NCBI GenBank assembly: GCA_001051155.2
Contig: JYIP02000003.1
Location: forward strand, 2,418,001 to 2,482,000
DNA: 64,000 nucleotides
Direction of reading: 5' to 3'
DNA from: Chrysoporthe austroafricana
Lineage: Eukaryota; Ascomycota; Sordariomycetes; Diaporthales; Cryphonectriaceae
In this document: positions 33,472-45,574 of the stretch, one piece after another
Layout of the letters: every line of letters starts with the position of its first letter
How positions within the stretch are numbered: position 1 is the first letter of the stretch
The notes under the pieces: generated by a model
Database searches by the model: none
Told to the model about the DNA's origin: nothing
What the model saw: only the letters and a program-made list of their open reading frames with translations
Translations under genes and position numbers: made by a program

Positions 33472-35868
33472 TCATGCATATCGTGTGCTCATACTCGGCT
33501 GCCAACCACCGCCATCGTACACCGGCGGCGGTGGCCCCAGATGCGAGCCCGCTTTCGACCTGTTGGGCCGATTCGACCGCCCGCTCCTACTCCTAGGGGC
33601 GGGTGGCGGCGACGGTCTATATCCTGAGCCTGGCGAGGACGCCTTGCTCCCTTGGACCGCACGCCTCTGGCGTACCTTCCTTCTACGCATCCAAGTCCAG
33701 ATACAGCTTGCAATCGCGAGCAAGATCAGGGCCCCCACCACACATGCAACCGGGATCACAATGTCCTTGTTGTCGTTAATCCAGTCCTTGATCTCATCGC
33801 CAGTGTTCGTGCCCTTACAGTTTCCATTGTCGCACTTGCCGCCACCTTGGCAAGGTGTGCCGTCAAGAAAGTTCTGGTTCAGCTTGTAGCAGACATTGCT
33901 GCCAAATTCCGGAGACTGGCAGGAGATCTGGCATCCGGAAGAGCCGCACGCCGAGGTGTCGTTGTCCGTGGTGAAAGACCCCATCAGAGACTTGCATTGC
34001 TCGTCGCGCGAAGTACACTGGCCCGACGCGCACTGAAGACCGGACCCGCAGGCCGTACCGTCTGGAGCGGTTTGATCTGCCGGGCAGGTGGATGAGGACC
34101 CGGTGCAGACTTCTTGAGGGTCACATAGCCCAGTGCTGTCCCGGCATACGGTGCCGTTGCTGGCGAACTGGCACTGAGAAGTACAGCAGTCCTCGTTCGA
34201 AGGATCGCACACCGAGTTCGTCGTAAACTTGCAGGTTGTGGCATCGCAGCACGTGTTGCCCGCGCACCCAGCTGTCCCACCGCAGTCGCACTCCTCGCCG
34301 GACTCCACGATCCCGTTGCCGCACTGGCTTCCGGTGATGGTCACGACATCCTTGTTGTTCGTCAGACACGTCGACTGGACGGACTGGCGGCCCAGGGCCG
34401 AACAGATGTTGCCCATGGTGCACTGGGAGAACTGTGTGATCCCGGAGCCGGTTGACGGGTTCATGATGAACTGGCCGTCGGCATTACAGGTGGATGAGCT
34501 CAGCGGACAGCACTGCTGCTTCGTCGCCGTGCCGTCCGCACACGTTTCGGACGTGCAGTCATGCACGGCTCCAAACGTGTGGCCCGACTCGTGGGCAAAG
34601 ACCTGCCATTCCGTAGATGTCCGGACGACCACATTGGCCGCGGCAACCGTCTCGTTGCTCTCGGTAGACGAGCCGCTCATGCACAGCTGGCCTAGCCACG
34701 CGAGTCCGACCGCGGATTCGGTCTTGCACGTGCTCATGAGCGTCCAGTAGGCGTTGGTGTCATTGTGCTGCCCGCGCCACTGCGAGAAGAGGTTGAGCCG
34801 ATCTGTGATGGTAACACTGTCGGAGCAGCCGACGTTCCAGGGTGCCTCGGTACTCGCAGTCGACGGACAATTGCTGGGGCTGATGGTGAGGTTCCGGATG
34901 CCTAGCGAGATATTAAAGGTAGTCTCATATAGCTGAGAGGCCGTATTGACCTGGGCGATGATATTGGTCCTCGCAGCCGTGTCATTGGCAAAATCGCCGG
35001 TGTATGTGCAGTCGGTCGCAATACCGATGAGTGCGACCTTGCGGGAGGTCGGGCACCCCGCCGTGGATCCTATGGCGGCGGTCAGGTTGATACCAGCGCT
35101 GTTGCCCCCGGTAGTGCCGTCTATCTGCCGCCCAAACAGGGTGCTGGGCACCACGGATGCCCAGAGGGACCGCTTGTCCGCGCCGTCGACACCGCGATAG
35201 ACTGGGTGGTTCTCGTCGCGGTTGAAGACGAGGTGCTCGGCAGTGCAGACATCCCTTGCCGGCAGGCCTCTCTTCAGCTCGTCCACACCATGGAGGGATC
35301 CGTGATCTGGGGTGATGTCCGAGTCCCTCCAGACGACCATGGACTCGCCGGCGCGCGGCGCGATGTCCGGATCGTCGCTGAGTCGGGTCTTCTGGTAGTT
35401 GTGGCTCGTCTGCACGTGGTGCTGGTCGCCGTAGAGCTGAAAGGCGCCCTCGAAGACAGGGTCGGGACCATCTCTGTGGACGTGGACCCTTGCCCAACCA
35501 GCATTGGCCCACTCGCTGTATCCGGGATATTTCACAAACGCGGTGCCCTTGAACACGCGATGCTGCAGGCGGTCGACGTGCTCCGTCCTCTGCACGGACC
35601 CGTCCTCTGCAAGATACGTGATCGTGGCACCGTCGGCGATCACGTCGTGATTAGGTTCGAGGGTCAGCCGTATGCGAGGGCTCGCGTGGCTTAGGGTGAA
35701 GGTGAGCCGGAAAGAGGAAAGAGCGTGGACTCGGCTGGAGGGCGTGAGCAGGACGGGGTCGTCAATGTAGCCCACACTTCGCAGTGGATTTCGCTGTGTG
35801 GAGCGGGCCGAGGCTGGGGCGAGAAGGAGGCCGGCAACCGCGGCGACGAGTCCGGGGAGAAACCTCAT
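33472..35868 (-). CDS. ADAM-type membrane metalloprotease
   Basis: Type I membrane zinc protease of the adamalysin/reprolysin family, 798 aa in one intronless exon. Order: signal peptide at 1-20 (MRFLPGLVAAVAGLLLAPAS); prodomain to about 270; catalytic domain about 272-505 with the full zinc motif HESGHTFGAVHD at 426-437; disintegrin-like Cys-rich domain from about 512 (CGNGIVESGEECDCGG) to about 620; further Cys-rich part; transmembrane helix about 703-727; basic, Pro-rich cytoplasmic tail. The open frame continues 145 codons upstream to 36303, but that part has no conserved content and would bury the signal peptide. Fungal ADAMs are known but of largely unknown substrate; one copy here, probably acting at the cell surface. 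Confidence 0.93.
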   Translation of the reverse strand: MRFLPGLVAAVAGLLLAPASARSTQRNPLRSVGYIDDPVLLTPSSRVHALSSFRLTFTLSHASPRIRLTLEPNHDVIADGATITYLAEDGSVQRTEHVDRLQHRVFKGTAFVKYPGYSEWANAGWARVHVHRDGPDPVFEGAFQLYGDQHHVQTSHNYQKTRLSDDPDIAPRAGESMVVWRDSDITPDHGSLHGVDELKRGLPARDVCTAEHLVFNRDENHPVYRGVDGADKRSLWASVVPSTLFGRQIDGTTGGNSAGINLTAAIGSTAGCPTSRKVALIGIATDCTYTGDFANDTAARTNIIAQVNTASQLYETTFNISLGIRNLTISPSNCPSTASTEAPWNVGCSDSVTITDRLNLFSQWRGQHNDTNAYWTLMSTCKTESAVGLAWLGQLCMSGSSTESNETVAAANVVVRTSTEWQVFAHESGHTFGAVHDCTSETCADGTATKQQCCPLSSSTCNADGQFIMNPSTGSGITQFSQCTMGNICSALGRQSVQSTCLTNNKDVVTITGSQCGNGIVESGEECDCGGTAGCAGNTCCDATTCKFTTNSVCDPSNEDCCTSQCQFASNGTVCRDSTGLCDPQEVCTGSSSTCPADQTAPDGTACGSGLQCASGQCTSRDEQCKSLMGSFTTDNDTSACGSSGCQISCQSPEFGSNVCYKLNQNFLDGTPCQGGGKCDNGNCKGTNTGDEIKDWINDNKDIVIPVACVVGALILLAIASCIWTWMRRRKVRQRRAVQGSKASSPGSGYRPSPPPAPRSRSGRSNRPNRSKAGSHLGPPPPVYDGGGWQPSMSTRYA

Positions 35869-36034
35869 AGTCGGCCAGGACCGTCCCGCCCGGGAGACCG
35901 TCCAGTCCCAGCGCCGTGATTGCGCATGCGCGATGGGCGGCGGCACAGGAGACCACACACGACGCAGGCAGCCCACGTCCTCGTCCCGGGGCCGGGCTAT
36001 CCGTGTGCTATGTTGCTCGGGACGGGAGCAGGTT

Positions 36035-36058
36035 GCGACGGCGACGGCGACGGCGACG
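36035..36058. repeat. GCGACG hexamer repeat
   Basis: Four perfect copies of GCGACG about 165-190 nt upstream of the ADAM start codon. On the upstream open frame they would encode an Ala/Val run, further reason to treat that extension as non-coding. Confidence 0.85.
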
Positions 36059-36166
36059 GCAAAGGCTGATTGGTGCTCCAAACCGCCAGGGTCTGCCCTC
36101 GGAGGCTTCCTCTCTCTGTGTGTCGGCGATGGGACGTCGCTGGACAGCGAGGGAGGGGGGCTTGAA

Positions 36167-36176
36167 TATATTATAA
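36167..36176 (-). promoter_or_regulatory. Candidate TATA box of the ADAM gene
   Basis: TATATTATAA (reverse strand TTATAATATA), the only strong AT-rich element near the gene, about 300 nt upstream of the ADAM ATG. Confidence 0.4.
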
Positions 36177-38066
36177 GGAGTAGGTACGGAGGAGCGAGAG
36201 AAGAGCAAGTAATTGTCCTGTCAGCAGAATTAGGGGGATTCCGGAAGCGGATGAGGGTCGTGTGAAGAGGGCATTCGACATAGGGCTTACTTTGCGCAGC
36301 CAAGCCCAGCCAAGCCCAGCCAGGCGCAGCGGCGCGCAGCGCAGGTCAGGCAGCTCCCGGCCCAGGCTTGGATCTTGCGTTGGGACGTTGGGAGGAGGGT
36401 TGATCACACGCACCCGCTACAGCAGTACTACGGTCCGCTGCTGCGTGCGGAGGCGCCGGAGGGTGGCTGGGCGGCCGCCTCTTCCTCCTCCTCCTTCCTG
36501 GCAGCGCGTGGGGTCCCTGATGCTTCCTACGTGGCTGAGTACACGCCATGATATTTAAACAAGACCTACATAGGACACCTCACTCGCCCGGACGGCCAGC
36601 AGAGACTCACAGCACATGCCTGTACCATGGCTGCCAGGTGCTGGCTGCTGGCTGCTGGCCAGCGGGGAACAACCACAACTCTCTTTCTCTCTCCCACACC
36701 CTCGCGCTCCTCGGCCACACACCACAGCACTTGTACTTCCCTGTCACGCTGCACGCACGTCGGTGCTGCCTACCTGACAAGCGGTTGGTGACGACCTGCT
36801 CACGCTACTGCACCAAGTTCTGTCCGTACCCGCCTGCTGCAGTGCCAGCGCGCGGCAGGCTCGCTCGGCGGCTTGTTGGAACCCGGCAGAGACCCGGACG
36901 ATCAGATGGTCGGCCCGTCCATCACAGAGCATCCCGTCTGTCCGTCGAAGACGTGCAGCACAACAGAGCCCTGGGCACCGGGCGTCCGGAACGGAGAGCC
37001 TCTGCGTAGTACCACAGTACGGACGTACTTAGCTTAAACTCGCGTGGGGGCATGGCACACCAGCATGAGGCGCTCCACGGACAGGGGCTTATTCTGGCGC
37101 GCGCCAGTGAGCCCGTCAGACCCGTTTCAGAAGTCGACAGCCGAGCATCCTCCGTCGAAGCTCGAAGCCTCTTCGGGCCAGCATGACAGGAAGCTCTAGC
37201 CAGAGGCGAGGGAAGGACAAGCGGGTGGGGTCCCCACCTAATCTATCCGGGTCGTTACGATTCTCCGAATCGATTGACATCATGTCGACCTGGTGCCGAC
37301 CCGGCTGGCTGGTCGACATCGAGGCAAGCTGGGGGGGGGGTTCTGACTCTTTGGCTTCGTTTGATCCAGAATCCGTGCTGGAGACGCTCGGTGACTGATA
37401 GATGCTGTCCCCCGTCCGCACGCTGCTCGACTGTCTTTGCCTGCGGAATTCGTACTATGGCTACGGTGAGGACTGCCCAGGTCCGGGAGCAGAGGCCGCA
37501 CGCTGCTCTGCTCTGCTCTACTCTGCTCTGGTCTGGCATCGCGATCGTGTCATCCAGTCCTTGGAAGTATGGCCTGGTAATCAAAAGAAGATGATGGGCG
37601 CACAGCATGTCGCCTCCACACCATCTCGGCCTCAATAAGATGCTCAGACCAAGCCACTACTCCAGCACAGCCTGTATGCCGAGCGGCGGCGGCCATCCGC
37701 CAAGTCTGGCAATGACGACGCATGTACTTAGTGGTGCTGATTAACACACTAACACCGAAGGCTGCGCGTTGTGGCAATTCTCTCAGGCGCCATGAGGGCC
37801 ATGGACTACGGCTCATATCGACGGCCGAACCTTGAGACGGTCGACATCTGCTGGACATTGGGCGCCCAACGGACATGTACTGGTACTGTTTCATTTCAAA
37901 GCCTGGCCCCGGCACCCGTTGGGCCATATGTACCTGACACAAGTAGACCTGCCTGATCCTCCCATATATTATCAAAACCGCCGTTCCGTGGCTGTGCACC
38001 TCGCATCTCGATGCACAACTGATGAAGCCAACGCGACTTCCGCCCAAAGCAACCAGCCCGTCAGAC

Positions 38067-40450
38067 TCACTTCTTACGCTGCTCATGCACGATAGTGATG
38101 ATCTTGTCGACGACCGAGGGGTCCGACAGTGTGGAGGTGTCGCCAAGCTGGTCCTCCTCACCCGCGAGGATCTTTCTCAGAATGCGTCGCATGATCTTAC
38201 CCGAGCGGGTCTTCGGCAGATCCGGGACGATGTAGACAGCCTTGGGCGCCGCGAAAGGCCCAATGCTCTTGCGCACCTGAAGGATGAATTCTTTGCGCAG
38301 GGCGTCAGAGGAGTCGTTACCGTCCTTGATCGCTACGAAGGCATTGACAGCCTGCCCGGTCAGCTCGTCGGCGATACCAACGACGGCAGCCTCGGCGATA
38401 GCGTGGTGCTCGATCAAGGCAGCCTCAATTTCGGCCGTGGACAGACGGTGACCGCTGACGTTGACCACATCGTCGACACGGCCGCGGATCCAGTAGAAGC
38501 CCTCATGGTCACGGCCAGCGCCGTCGCCGGTGAACTACAAATCATTAGCAGAGGCTCTAGGCGGCGGTGAAGATCCACTCACGTAGTAGCCCTTGTACAC
38601 ATTCAGGTACGTGTCCATGTAGCGCTTGTGCGCACCGTACACTGTCCTCGCCATACTTGGCCATGGCTGCTTAAAGGCCAAGACACCCTCCACGTCGTTA
38701 CCGTGGATCTCCTCACCGGAGACCGGGTCGATGATAGCAGGCTCGATACCGAAAAACGGAAGAGACGCAGAGCCAGGCTTAGTGGGCGTGACACCTGCGA
38801 GAGGAGTGATTACGTTGGATCCAGTCTCGGTTTGCCAGTATGTCTGCTCGGGTCAGCAAGGCGCAGTGGGAGGGGGGAGGGGGAAGGGGCGTTACTCACA
38901 TCGACGATCTGTGCCTCCTCCCTTCCGACAACCTCGAAGTACCACTTCCAGACCTCGGCGGCGATAGGCTCACCGACAGAGCCGAGGACACGCAGATAGG
39001 CCATCTTGCTCTTCACGAAGTGGTCACCAGCGCGCTTGAGCAACCGCAGGGCGGTGGGTGCCACATAGAACTGTGTCACCTCATGCTTGTCGATGATCTC
39101 CCAATAACGAGAAAAGTTGGGGTACGCAGGCGTCCCCTCGAAGACGACCGTCGAGACGCCGAGCAGCAGGGGCGCATAGACGACGTAGGTGTGGCCGGTG
39201 ATCCAGCCGACATCACCACCGCAGAAGTAGCGGTCGCCGTCGTGGATGTCAAAGACGTACTTGCCGGTCATGGCAGCTCCCAGAAGATAGCCAGCCGTCG
39301 TATGCATGACGCCCTTGGGCTTCCCAGTCGAGCCTGAGGTGTACAGGAGGAAAAGCGGGTCCTCGGAGTTCATGGGCTCGGGTGGGATGTAAGCAGGCCA
39401 CTTCTCGACCTCCTCGTGCCACCACCAATCCCGGCCCTTGGTGAATGGCACATCGGCACCCGTCCGCTTGTAAACCAGGACATGGCTAACGTCGGGGCAC
39501 TGCTTCAGGGCATCGTCCACGATCTTCTTGGTCCCGATGAGCTTGCCGCCGCGCTTGCCCTCGTCGGTAGTGATGACCACTTTTGACTGAGCGTCAATGA
39601 CCCGATCGCGCAGAGAGTCGGCGGAGAAACCTGCGAAGACGACGGAGTGGACGGCGCCGATGCGGACGATGGCAAGCAGGGCAATGATCGCCTCGGGTAT
39701 CATAGGCAGGTATACGGCAACGGTGTCGCCCTTCTGGACGCCCATCTGCTTGAGCACCCAGGCAGTCTTGCAGACCTCGCGGAGCAGCTGCCCGTAGGTG
39801 AGGTTGCGGCCCTCTTCGGGCTCGTCCGCCTCATAGATGATAGCGACCCGGTTGGGGTCCTTGGCAGCGTGCCGGTCGACACAGTTGTAGGAGGCGTTCA
39901 GCTCGCCCTCGAGGAACCAGGCGCTGTCGCCGTTCTTCAGGGTTCCGGTGTGGACGGTCTGAAAGTCCTTGGACCAGGTCAGCAGCTCCCGGGCCTTGGT
40001 GCCCCAGAACTTTTGCGGCTCAGTGATAGACTGCTTGTAGAGTTGCTGGTACTCCTCGAGACCTGTATAGCACGCAAGAGTCAGCCCAGCTGGCTCCGTG
40101 CGGTCAGAAAGCGAGCGGCGACGTACCAGACAGGTGAGGTTTGCTTGGATGCTCTGCCGCACGGACTGTTAGCTCCGGCTCCCGGCATGCCCTCGGTGGC
40201 CCCATGCCACAGCTGGGCGGCTGTCTGTCTGGGCGGGATCACATACTCTCGAGCATCTTCTGAGGAGGGTCTGCGGGACAGTCTGTCAGTGCCGCTGCTC
40301 CACTCTTTTGGTCGCACCACGGGGCAGATGCGCGCGCGCGGGGGCGATCTCAGCCCCGGGAGGCCAGCACGGAAAGGCCCAGCACTCACGAAACGTGTCC
40401 ACCTCATGGGCCTCAAGGACCACCGGGTTCTTGCGGGCTTCCTGCGCCAT
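38067..40450 (-). CDS. ACS1: Acetyl-CoA synthetase
   Basis: ATP-dependent activation of acetate to acetyl-CoA (facA in Aspergillus, acu-5 in Neurospora). Six exons in transcript order: 40450-40390, 40270-40247, 40153-40127, 40062-38900, 38843-38583 and 38534-38067, giving 667 aa. The N-terminus is spread over three tiny exons reading [18 protein letters not shown] and [10 protein letters not shown], joined in phase 1 each time to [12 protein letters not shown]. Motifs: [14 protein letters not shown] (ATP-binding P-loop), TYWQTETGS at the exon 4/5 boundary, [28 protein letters not shown] and the C-terminal [10 protein letters not shown] whose Lys is the usual acetylation-controlled residue. 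No mitochondrial presequence seen. A TATAATA-like element lies about 310 nt upstream. Confidence 0.95.
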
Positions 40451-43400
40451 GCTGGGCTGGCTGTGCGGGCAACGGCTGCGGGATTGGGCTGGCGATGGCG
40501 GGGGTGGCTATTGGGGTGTCTGGTGTCAGTCGCGGCGACTGGCAGAAGTCCACGTGCTGTCTTCGACGGGTCTGTGTCCACGAGTCCCGGCTCGACAGGA
40601 GGCGATGTCTGCGGCTCAAGGTTGGTTTGCGAGGGAGGCCGGCACAGCTAGGGACGAAGCGAAGCGAAGCAAAGCAAAGGGGCAGTGGGTGAGGAGGGTT
40701 GAGGGGCAGAGAGAGGGCGGGAGGTGGTGAGGAGGTTGAGGGCAGGGGGGTAGCTCTGTATTATACTGCCCCAACAGCAATCGAGTCAGCCCTGTGCATC
40801 CCCGTCGCCATCCCTGTCCTCACGCCTACGACTGACCGGGTACGGGGACCATATAGTACGATACCTTGGGCTACCTTAGGCGATACACTGTGACACGCAG
40901 ATCCCTTGTGTCCGAGGACTCCTCGTCCAGGCCGATCATCTGCACCTGCCCAGGGGCGCCAGGGCTGTCGATTGGACGGCTGGCCGTGCTAGAACCCCTC
41001 CACCCCACCGGTTGGAAAGCGGCGCACTATGTAGCGGCGTGGGAGCCCATGGCGCCATGGTGCCCTTTCCCCACCGCCATGATGCAAGGTGAGGGCTAGG
41101 TGAGACCCTGCAGGGCCCCCGCTGCCGCTGCGCACGTCCTATGTGGTAGTATGCCTTTCCGTCCGTCCGGACTGGTCGCCCAAGCTCACCTCTGGATCTT
41201 ACCATAGTAGTACTGAGCAGCCCAGCCCGTCTGAGGCCTGGGGATGAAGCCCGCTACATGGGTCCTCGCCTCAGCATGCCAGGCGAGGTGGTGCCTTACC
41301 CCCTTTCCTCTCCCTGCCCGAGGGTGAGCGACCAGACCGGCTTCAGTGGCCACGGGCTCGTCGAGTACGTTTCCCGAGCTATAGCCGCGACTCTGTCGTC
41401 GACCCGGCCCAACCAGTCGCGCTTCAGTCACTCACCCCGAGGCGGCGAGAAGCGAAAGCGCGAACGCCCCGCCCACGCTTCGTGGCATGACTGCTGGCAC
41501 CCCAGGCGTCGAGGTGATCCTGACTCCAGCCCGAGCACGCCTCCACGGGAGGGGGGGAGAGCTCGTACACCAAGGTGCCATCGCTGACACTTTCGGCAGC
41601 CTCGAGGTCGATTGGTCGAGCATCTCGGGAGTTCTCCACCGGGCCACGATGTCCACAGGCGGCCGGGGTGCCGGGCGGCGAGGACGCAGTTCCGCTCGCG
41701 GGTATCGATCGAGTCGGGCTCGCGTATGCCAGCCATTGTGCGATATCGCACTTGGGGCCTGTGAGCGAAACCCTCACCGGCTGTCAAGGGCCGCGGACGC
41801 ACACCGTCCGCGCACAGGAGACTGGGCAAACACCCTCTGTCGGCCATTCCCACCGAGGATGAGCATGGCCCGGCGCCAGCTTCACCACCTGCGTTCGAAC
41901 GCGACGGCGTTATCTATCACTGGGTTATGTACTGGGGATCCAGCCTGCCGTGCCTGCCCAAGCCGCTGCCCCCAAGCTTCCCCACATCTCGCCCGCCCCT
42001 GTACCTAGTATTTCCCCCCGGGGTAGCGCCACTGCCAGAAGGAGGAATTGCTTGACCGTGGGGTAGGCCCACGACCACCACCCAGCCGTGCCTTTGACCC
42101 AGACCGTCTCGTCCGTGGAGATTCGATTCAAGGCTAACCACGGTCGTTGCTGGTGCGCAGCCCCCCTCCCCTCCTCCCAACGAGTCTCGCGCTGTCCACC
42201 CTCGATCTGTTCTCAGAGAGCTAGATCCTGAGAGCTAGGCTTGTGAGGAGAGTGGCGCACAAGACGGGGCCTTCCCATCCTCGTTATCTTCTGACCCGTA
42301 CTGCAGCTACGTAGTCTGCACCTCGATAACCATGAATGCAGGAATGCCGGCTTCGCTGGATCTACGGGTCACCTTCTAGCTAGGATCATCTGATCACACC
42401 TTGCGGATCCGTAGGGCTACCAAGGTTGGCTTGACACATGTTTCCACGGCTGGGCAGTATGAACGTGTCGGTCCCTGCTGCGGACAAAGCAGGAAGACAG
42501 GCGTCGCTACCCACGGCAGGATCCGGTTATCAATATGGCCCATGCCGACCTCTCCGGGTCACGAGAACTCAGCTATCTCGATCGGAGGCTCCGAGGCGGC
42601 TGTCTCCCGAGGTAAAACGACAAACATCCTCCCACCCGCCCAGGTCTTAGTACTACAGTAGTCCAGTCCGTATATGATATGTCTTTGTTGTCTGCCTCCT
42701 TTGTGACCCCAGGCCTATGATCTCCCCTCTCCAGCTCACCATGGGGTCTAGACTACTCTACGTTGCGCCAGATGATCTCATTTTGTACGACCACGAGTGA
42801 CAAGACAGCTCCGACAAATAGCGATCTTGCGCCCAGACTCCCGGGTCTGCCCAGACCAATCGATGCGAGATACCAATCCCGAGGGGTTGCACTGCCGTAT
42901 GGACCAAAGGAACTTGCATCCCTGTCCCACATGTCAGAGTATGCCTGACGGCTGAGCCCCCTGGTTCTGAGCCGGCATCTGCAGCTATCTTCGTGTGTGG
43001 CCAGCAGGTCGACTGATCACGGCCGCAGAAGGGATAGGCCGCCCATCTCGGCAACGAGATAGAGGAACTTGGGTCGAAGGCCAAGGACCACACTGAGTTC
43101 AATGACCCTCCTGTGCTCAGCTTGTCCCAGACCCTCAGCGGAAGGGCGAGACTTGTTGCCACCCAAGGGAGAACAAGAGCAGGCCTAAGGCACAAGCGCC
43201 CGGTGCGTCTCCTTTGCAGCCTTCTGCTGCGGTCAACATGTTTATCACACATTTTTGCATCCATTGCTGCATACCACGCTTCCCGCCGAAATACGGCGCT
43301 GGCACTCGACTTAGCCAAGCCTGCAGGTGATACGCAATCGGAAATCTCCATCGTCCAGTATTCGAATTGAACTGTGCACCGCCCGAATGCTAGACGGCTC

Positions 43401-43656
43401 AAGCAGGTTGTCCCCGAGTCCACTTTGGTCATTGCACACCCTTCTTCATCCGGAACGCCTTTGATGATATCCACTCCATGGTCGCCATATCTTTTCTTTC
43501 GTCTCAGCGAAAGTCTTTGGCCATGCCCTTCTCCCGAAGAACCCAATTATGTAAGGACCGCCTTGCTATGTGCAGTGAGAGCGTAAGCGTAAATACCCCC
43601 CACTCCCACAGGCCAGAGAAATTGCGCTTGGTCACTCAAGCCTTGGACGTTGTATC
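40451..43656. other. 3.2-kb gene desert
   Basis: Upstream flank of the acetyl-CoA synthetase gene (TATTATA at 40759-40765, GAAGC/AAAGC pentamer runs near 40656-40680) and 3' flank of RFC5. No exon chain, RNA gene or transposon signature seen. Confidence 0.5.
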
Positions 43657-44852
43657 TCAGAAATCCATCTCCATGAGATACATTTCTAAGATCCTCATGA
43701 ATTTGGCCACAAACGCCTCGAGGTGAAAAATGACCTTGGTGCCTGTCTTGATACGGTGCTCGTAAAACGCCGACCACTTGATGACATCGCCCTTCAGAGC
43801 CTCATCGATCTTGGGAATGAGTTTGAACGTGAGCGTCTTGAGGATTGTTGTGGCCGGGATACAGTGCGTAAGGAGATCGTAAAGCTTCGCCCGCACAACC
43901 AGGATCTGGGCGGGTGTGTGCTCTTGCATCATCTCTCTCGCGATCTGTTCGATGAGTGCCTCCCAGTCTGGGGGTGGTATTGGTGTCGTGCCGGTCACCT
44001 TCTCGCTGTGGGAGCGACTCGGTCAGCATAAAGCCTTTCTGTGTCATTTGAGCATACGTCTGAGATGCCAAAACACTTACTTTTGCGCGTGGACCGCTTC
44101 ATACATCAGCAAAGCCCTTCGTAAATTCCGCCCACTTTCCTCCGCTATCCGCTGGTGCAATCCCTCCACCACCGGCCAGTTTTCTTTTTTCGCGGACAGA
44201 GCCAGAACCTCGCAGATTTCCTCATGTGTCGGCGCTGCGACTCTTACCAGCAACGTCCGCGAGCGAATGGGCGCAATAATGTTGGCCGTTGAGTTCGCCA
44301 AAAGAATCAATCGTAAGTTGGGACTGTATTTCTCCATGGTCCTCCTGAGTGCGGCCTGCGCATCGCGCGTCAGGTGGTCCGCCTCGTTGATCACGACGAC
44401 CTTGAATCGTTGCTTCGCTGCTGTGTCGATCTGCTGCGTTTGTGCGACCTCCTTCAAGAGGTCCTGGACCACGACGCGGTCGTAGCTGCCCACATCGCTG
44501 GGTGTGATCTCGAGATGGTATACGGAGGCAACGATGTTGAACTCGAGCTTGCGGTTTGAGGTGGTTTGGAAAACGCGTGCGTCGATCTTGATCTTCTCGA
44601 CGCCGGGGCCGAATAGCTCTTTCAGGGTCGCCACGATGCGGGTCTTCTTGCCAGCACCGGAGGGTCCGTAGACGAGGAGATGTGGAAAGTCTCCGCTTTG
44701 GGCCTTTGGAAGGAATCGGGTCAGTCAGATTTCCTGAGGGGTAGGCTTGAGTTCGTGGCACTTGCGAGTGACTTGAGACGCTCAGAGAGCTCTGAATGGT
44801 AGGTGAGTTGGTCGAGAGATCTAGGTCGATGCTTGTCGACAATCAACGCCAT
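43657..44852 (-). CDS. RFC5: Replication factor C subunit 5
   Basis: Small AAA+ subunit of the PCNA clamp loader (yeast Rfc5, human RFC3) and of the alternative loaders. Exons: 44852-44766, 44703-44081 and 44005-43657, giving 352 aa. It starts MALIVDKHRPRSL. The P-loop variant GPSGAGKKT is at residues 42-50; the Walker B equivalent is NEADHL and the SRC-motif position reads SRT, both degenerate forms normal for this subunit. Intron 1 (44704-44765) begins GCAAGT and ends AAG: only this GC-AG splice keeps ERLKSLAQSGDFPHLLVYG; the nearby GT shifts the frame. Exon 2/3 joins AAC (AQNEKVTG). Two MluI boxes lie about 140-160 nt upstream. Confidence 0.95.
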
Positions 44853-45574
44853 CTTGACTGCTTCAGAGTTGAATGAGTAAGACCTTCTGATGTGTTTGAG
44901 TGATGACCAAATCCGAGAGGTCTCTTGCGGACGTTGGGTCGTTTGTTGTGAGAAGCTGCGCAGATGGATAACGGAGCCCTACCCCAGACGCGTCGCACCC
45001 CGCCCGGACGCGTTCCGGCGAGAAGGCTCTAAATTGAATGCTGCGCCCTAACCCTGGCGTAATCGAGTCTTCGGGGCCACAATGGTCAAGCCTGGGTGCG
45101 AGATGCCAAGCGTTTCCCAAGATTAACGACTAACAGTTCATAGCTTTTATCTTTTACAATAGAAGATCGTGTTGTGCAATTAGTGCGAAGTGTATGGCCT
45201 CCTGTCTAGCTAGGTGGCATTATGGTTGAAAAGTAATCATGAGCCTGGCCCTTCCAAGATTGACTGGCTACGATACCCGGACGGCCCAATATTGGCCTGA
45301 AGACATGGCAAACCCGTCCTTGTCGTCAGTTCCAATCTCGCAGCTCACATTGTATTATTCTGGTGCCTCTCAAGGGTAACTGTCTTGAGCATCAACGACT
45401 CAACTCGCAGTCCTCTTTGGGCCCTAGGCGTGTATCCCTCCTTGCATATCACAATTCGTCAGGTTCGCACTCGCCTGGGTATAACCCATCCAAACCCACG
45501 GAGTGAGGCGACCAAGGCCCTAGTTATGTACATTGTGCGGCTATATTGCGCGCCCAGCTCCAGCCCTGTCGTCT
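44853..45574. other. RFC5 promoter and MRPL16 3' flank
   Basis: Gene-free; contains two ACGCGT boxes (listed separately) close to the RFC5 start. Nothing else recognised. Confidence 0.55.
44988..45013. promoter_or_regulatory. Pair of MluI cell-cycle boxes upstream of RFC5
   Basis: ACGCGT at 44988-44993 and again at 45008-45013, exactly 20 bp apart, about 136-161 nt upstream of the RFC5 ATG. ACGCGT is the MCB element bound by MBF (Mbp1/Swi6 type) that drives G1/S transcription of replication genes in yeasts. The motif is palindromic. Function is inferred. Confidence 0.55.

Larger units (their letters stand above)
35869..38066. other. 2.2-kb gene-free region upstream of the ADAM gene
   Basis: Contains the ADAM promoter (TATA-like 36167-36176), a GCGACG repeat at 36035-36058, an AGCCCAGCCA-type repeat at about 36297-36330, and the 3' flank of the acetyl-CoA synthetase gene. 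No exon chain found. Confidence 0.5.

Noticed and set aside
35869..36303. N-terminal 145-codon extension of the ADAM reading frame
   Set aside because: Low-complexity, passes through a hexamer repeat and TATA-like element, and would bury a clear signal peptide that starts at 35868.
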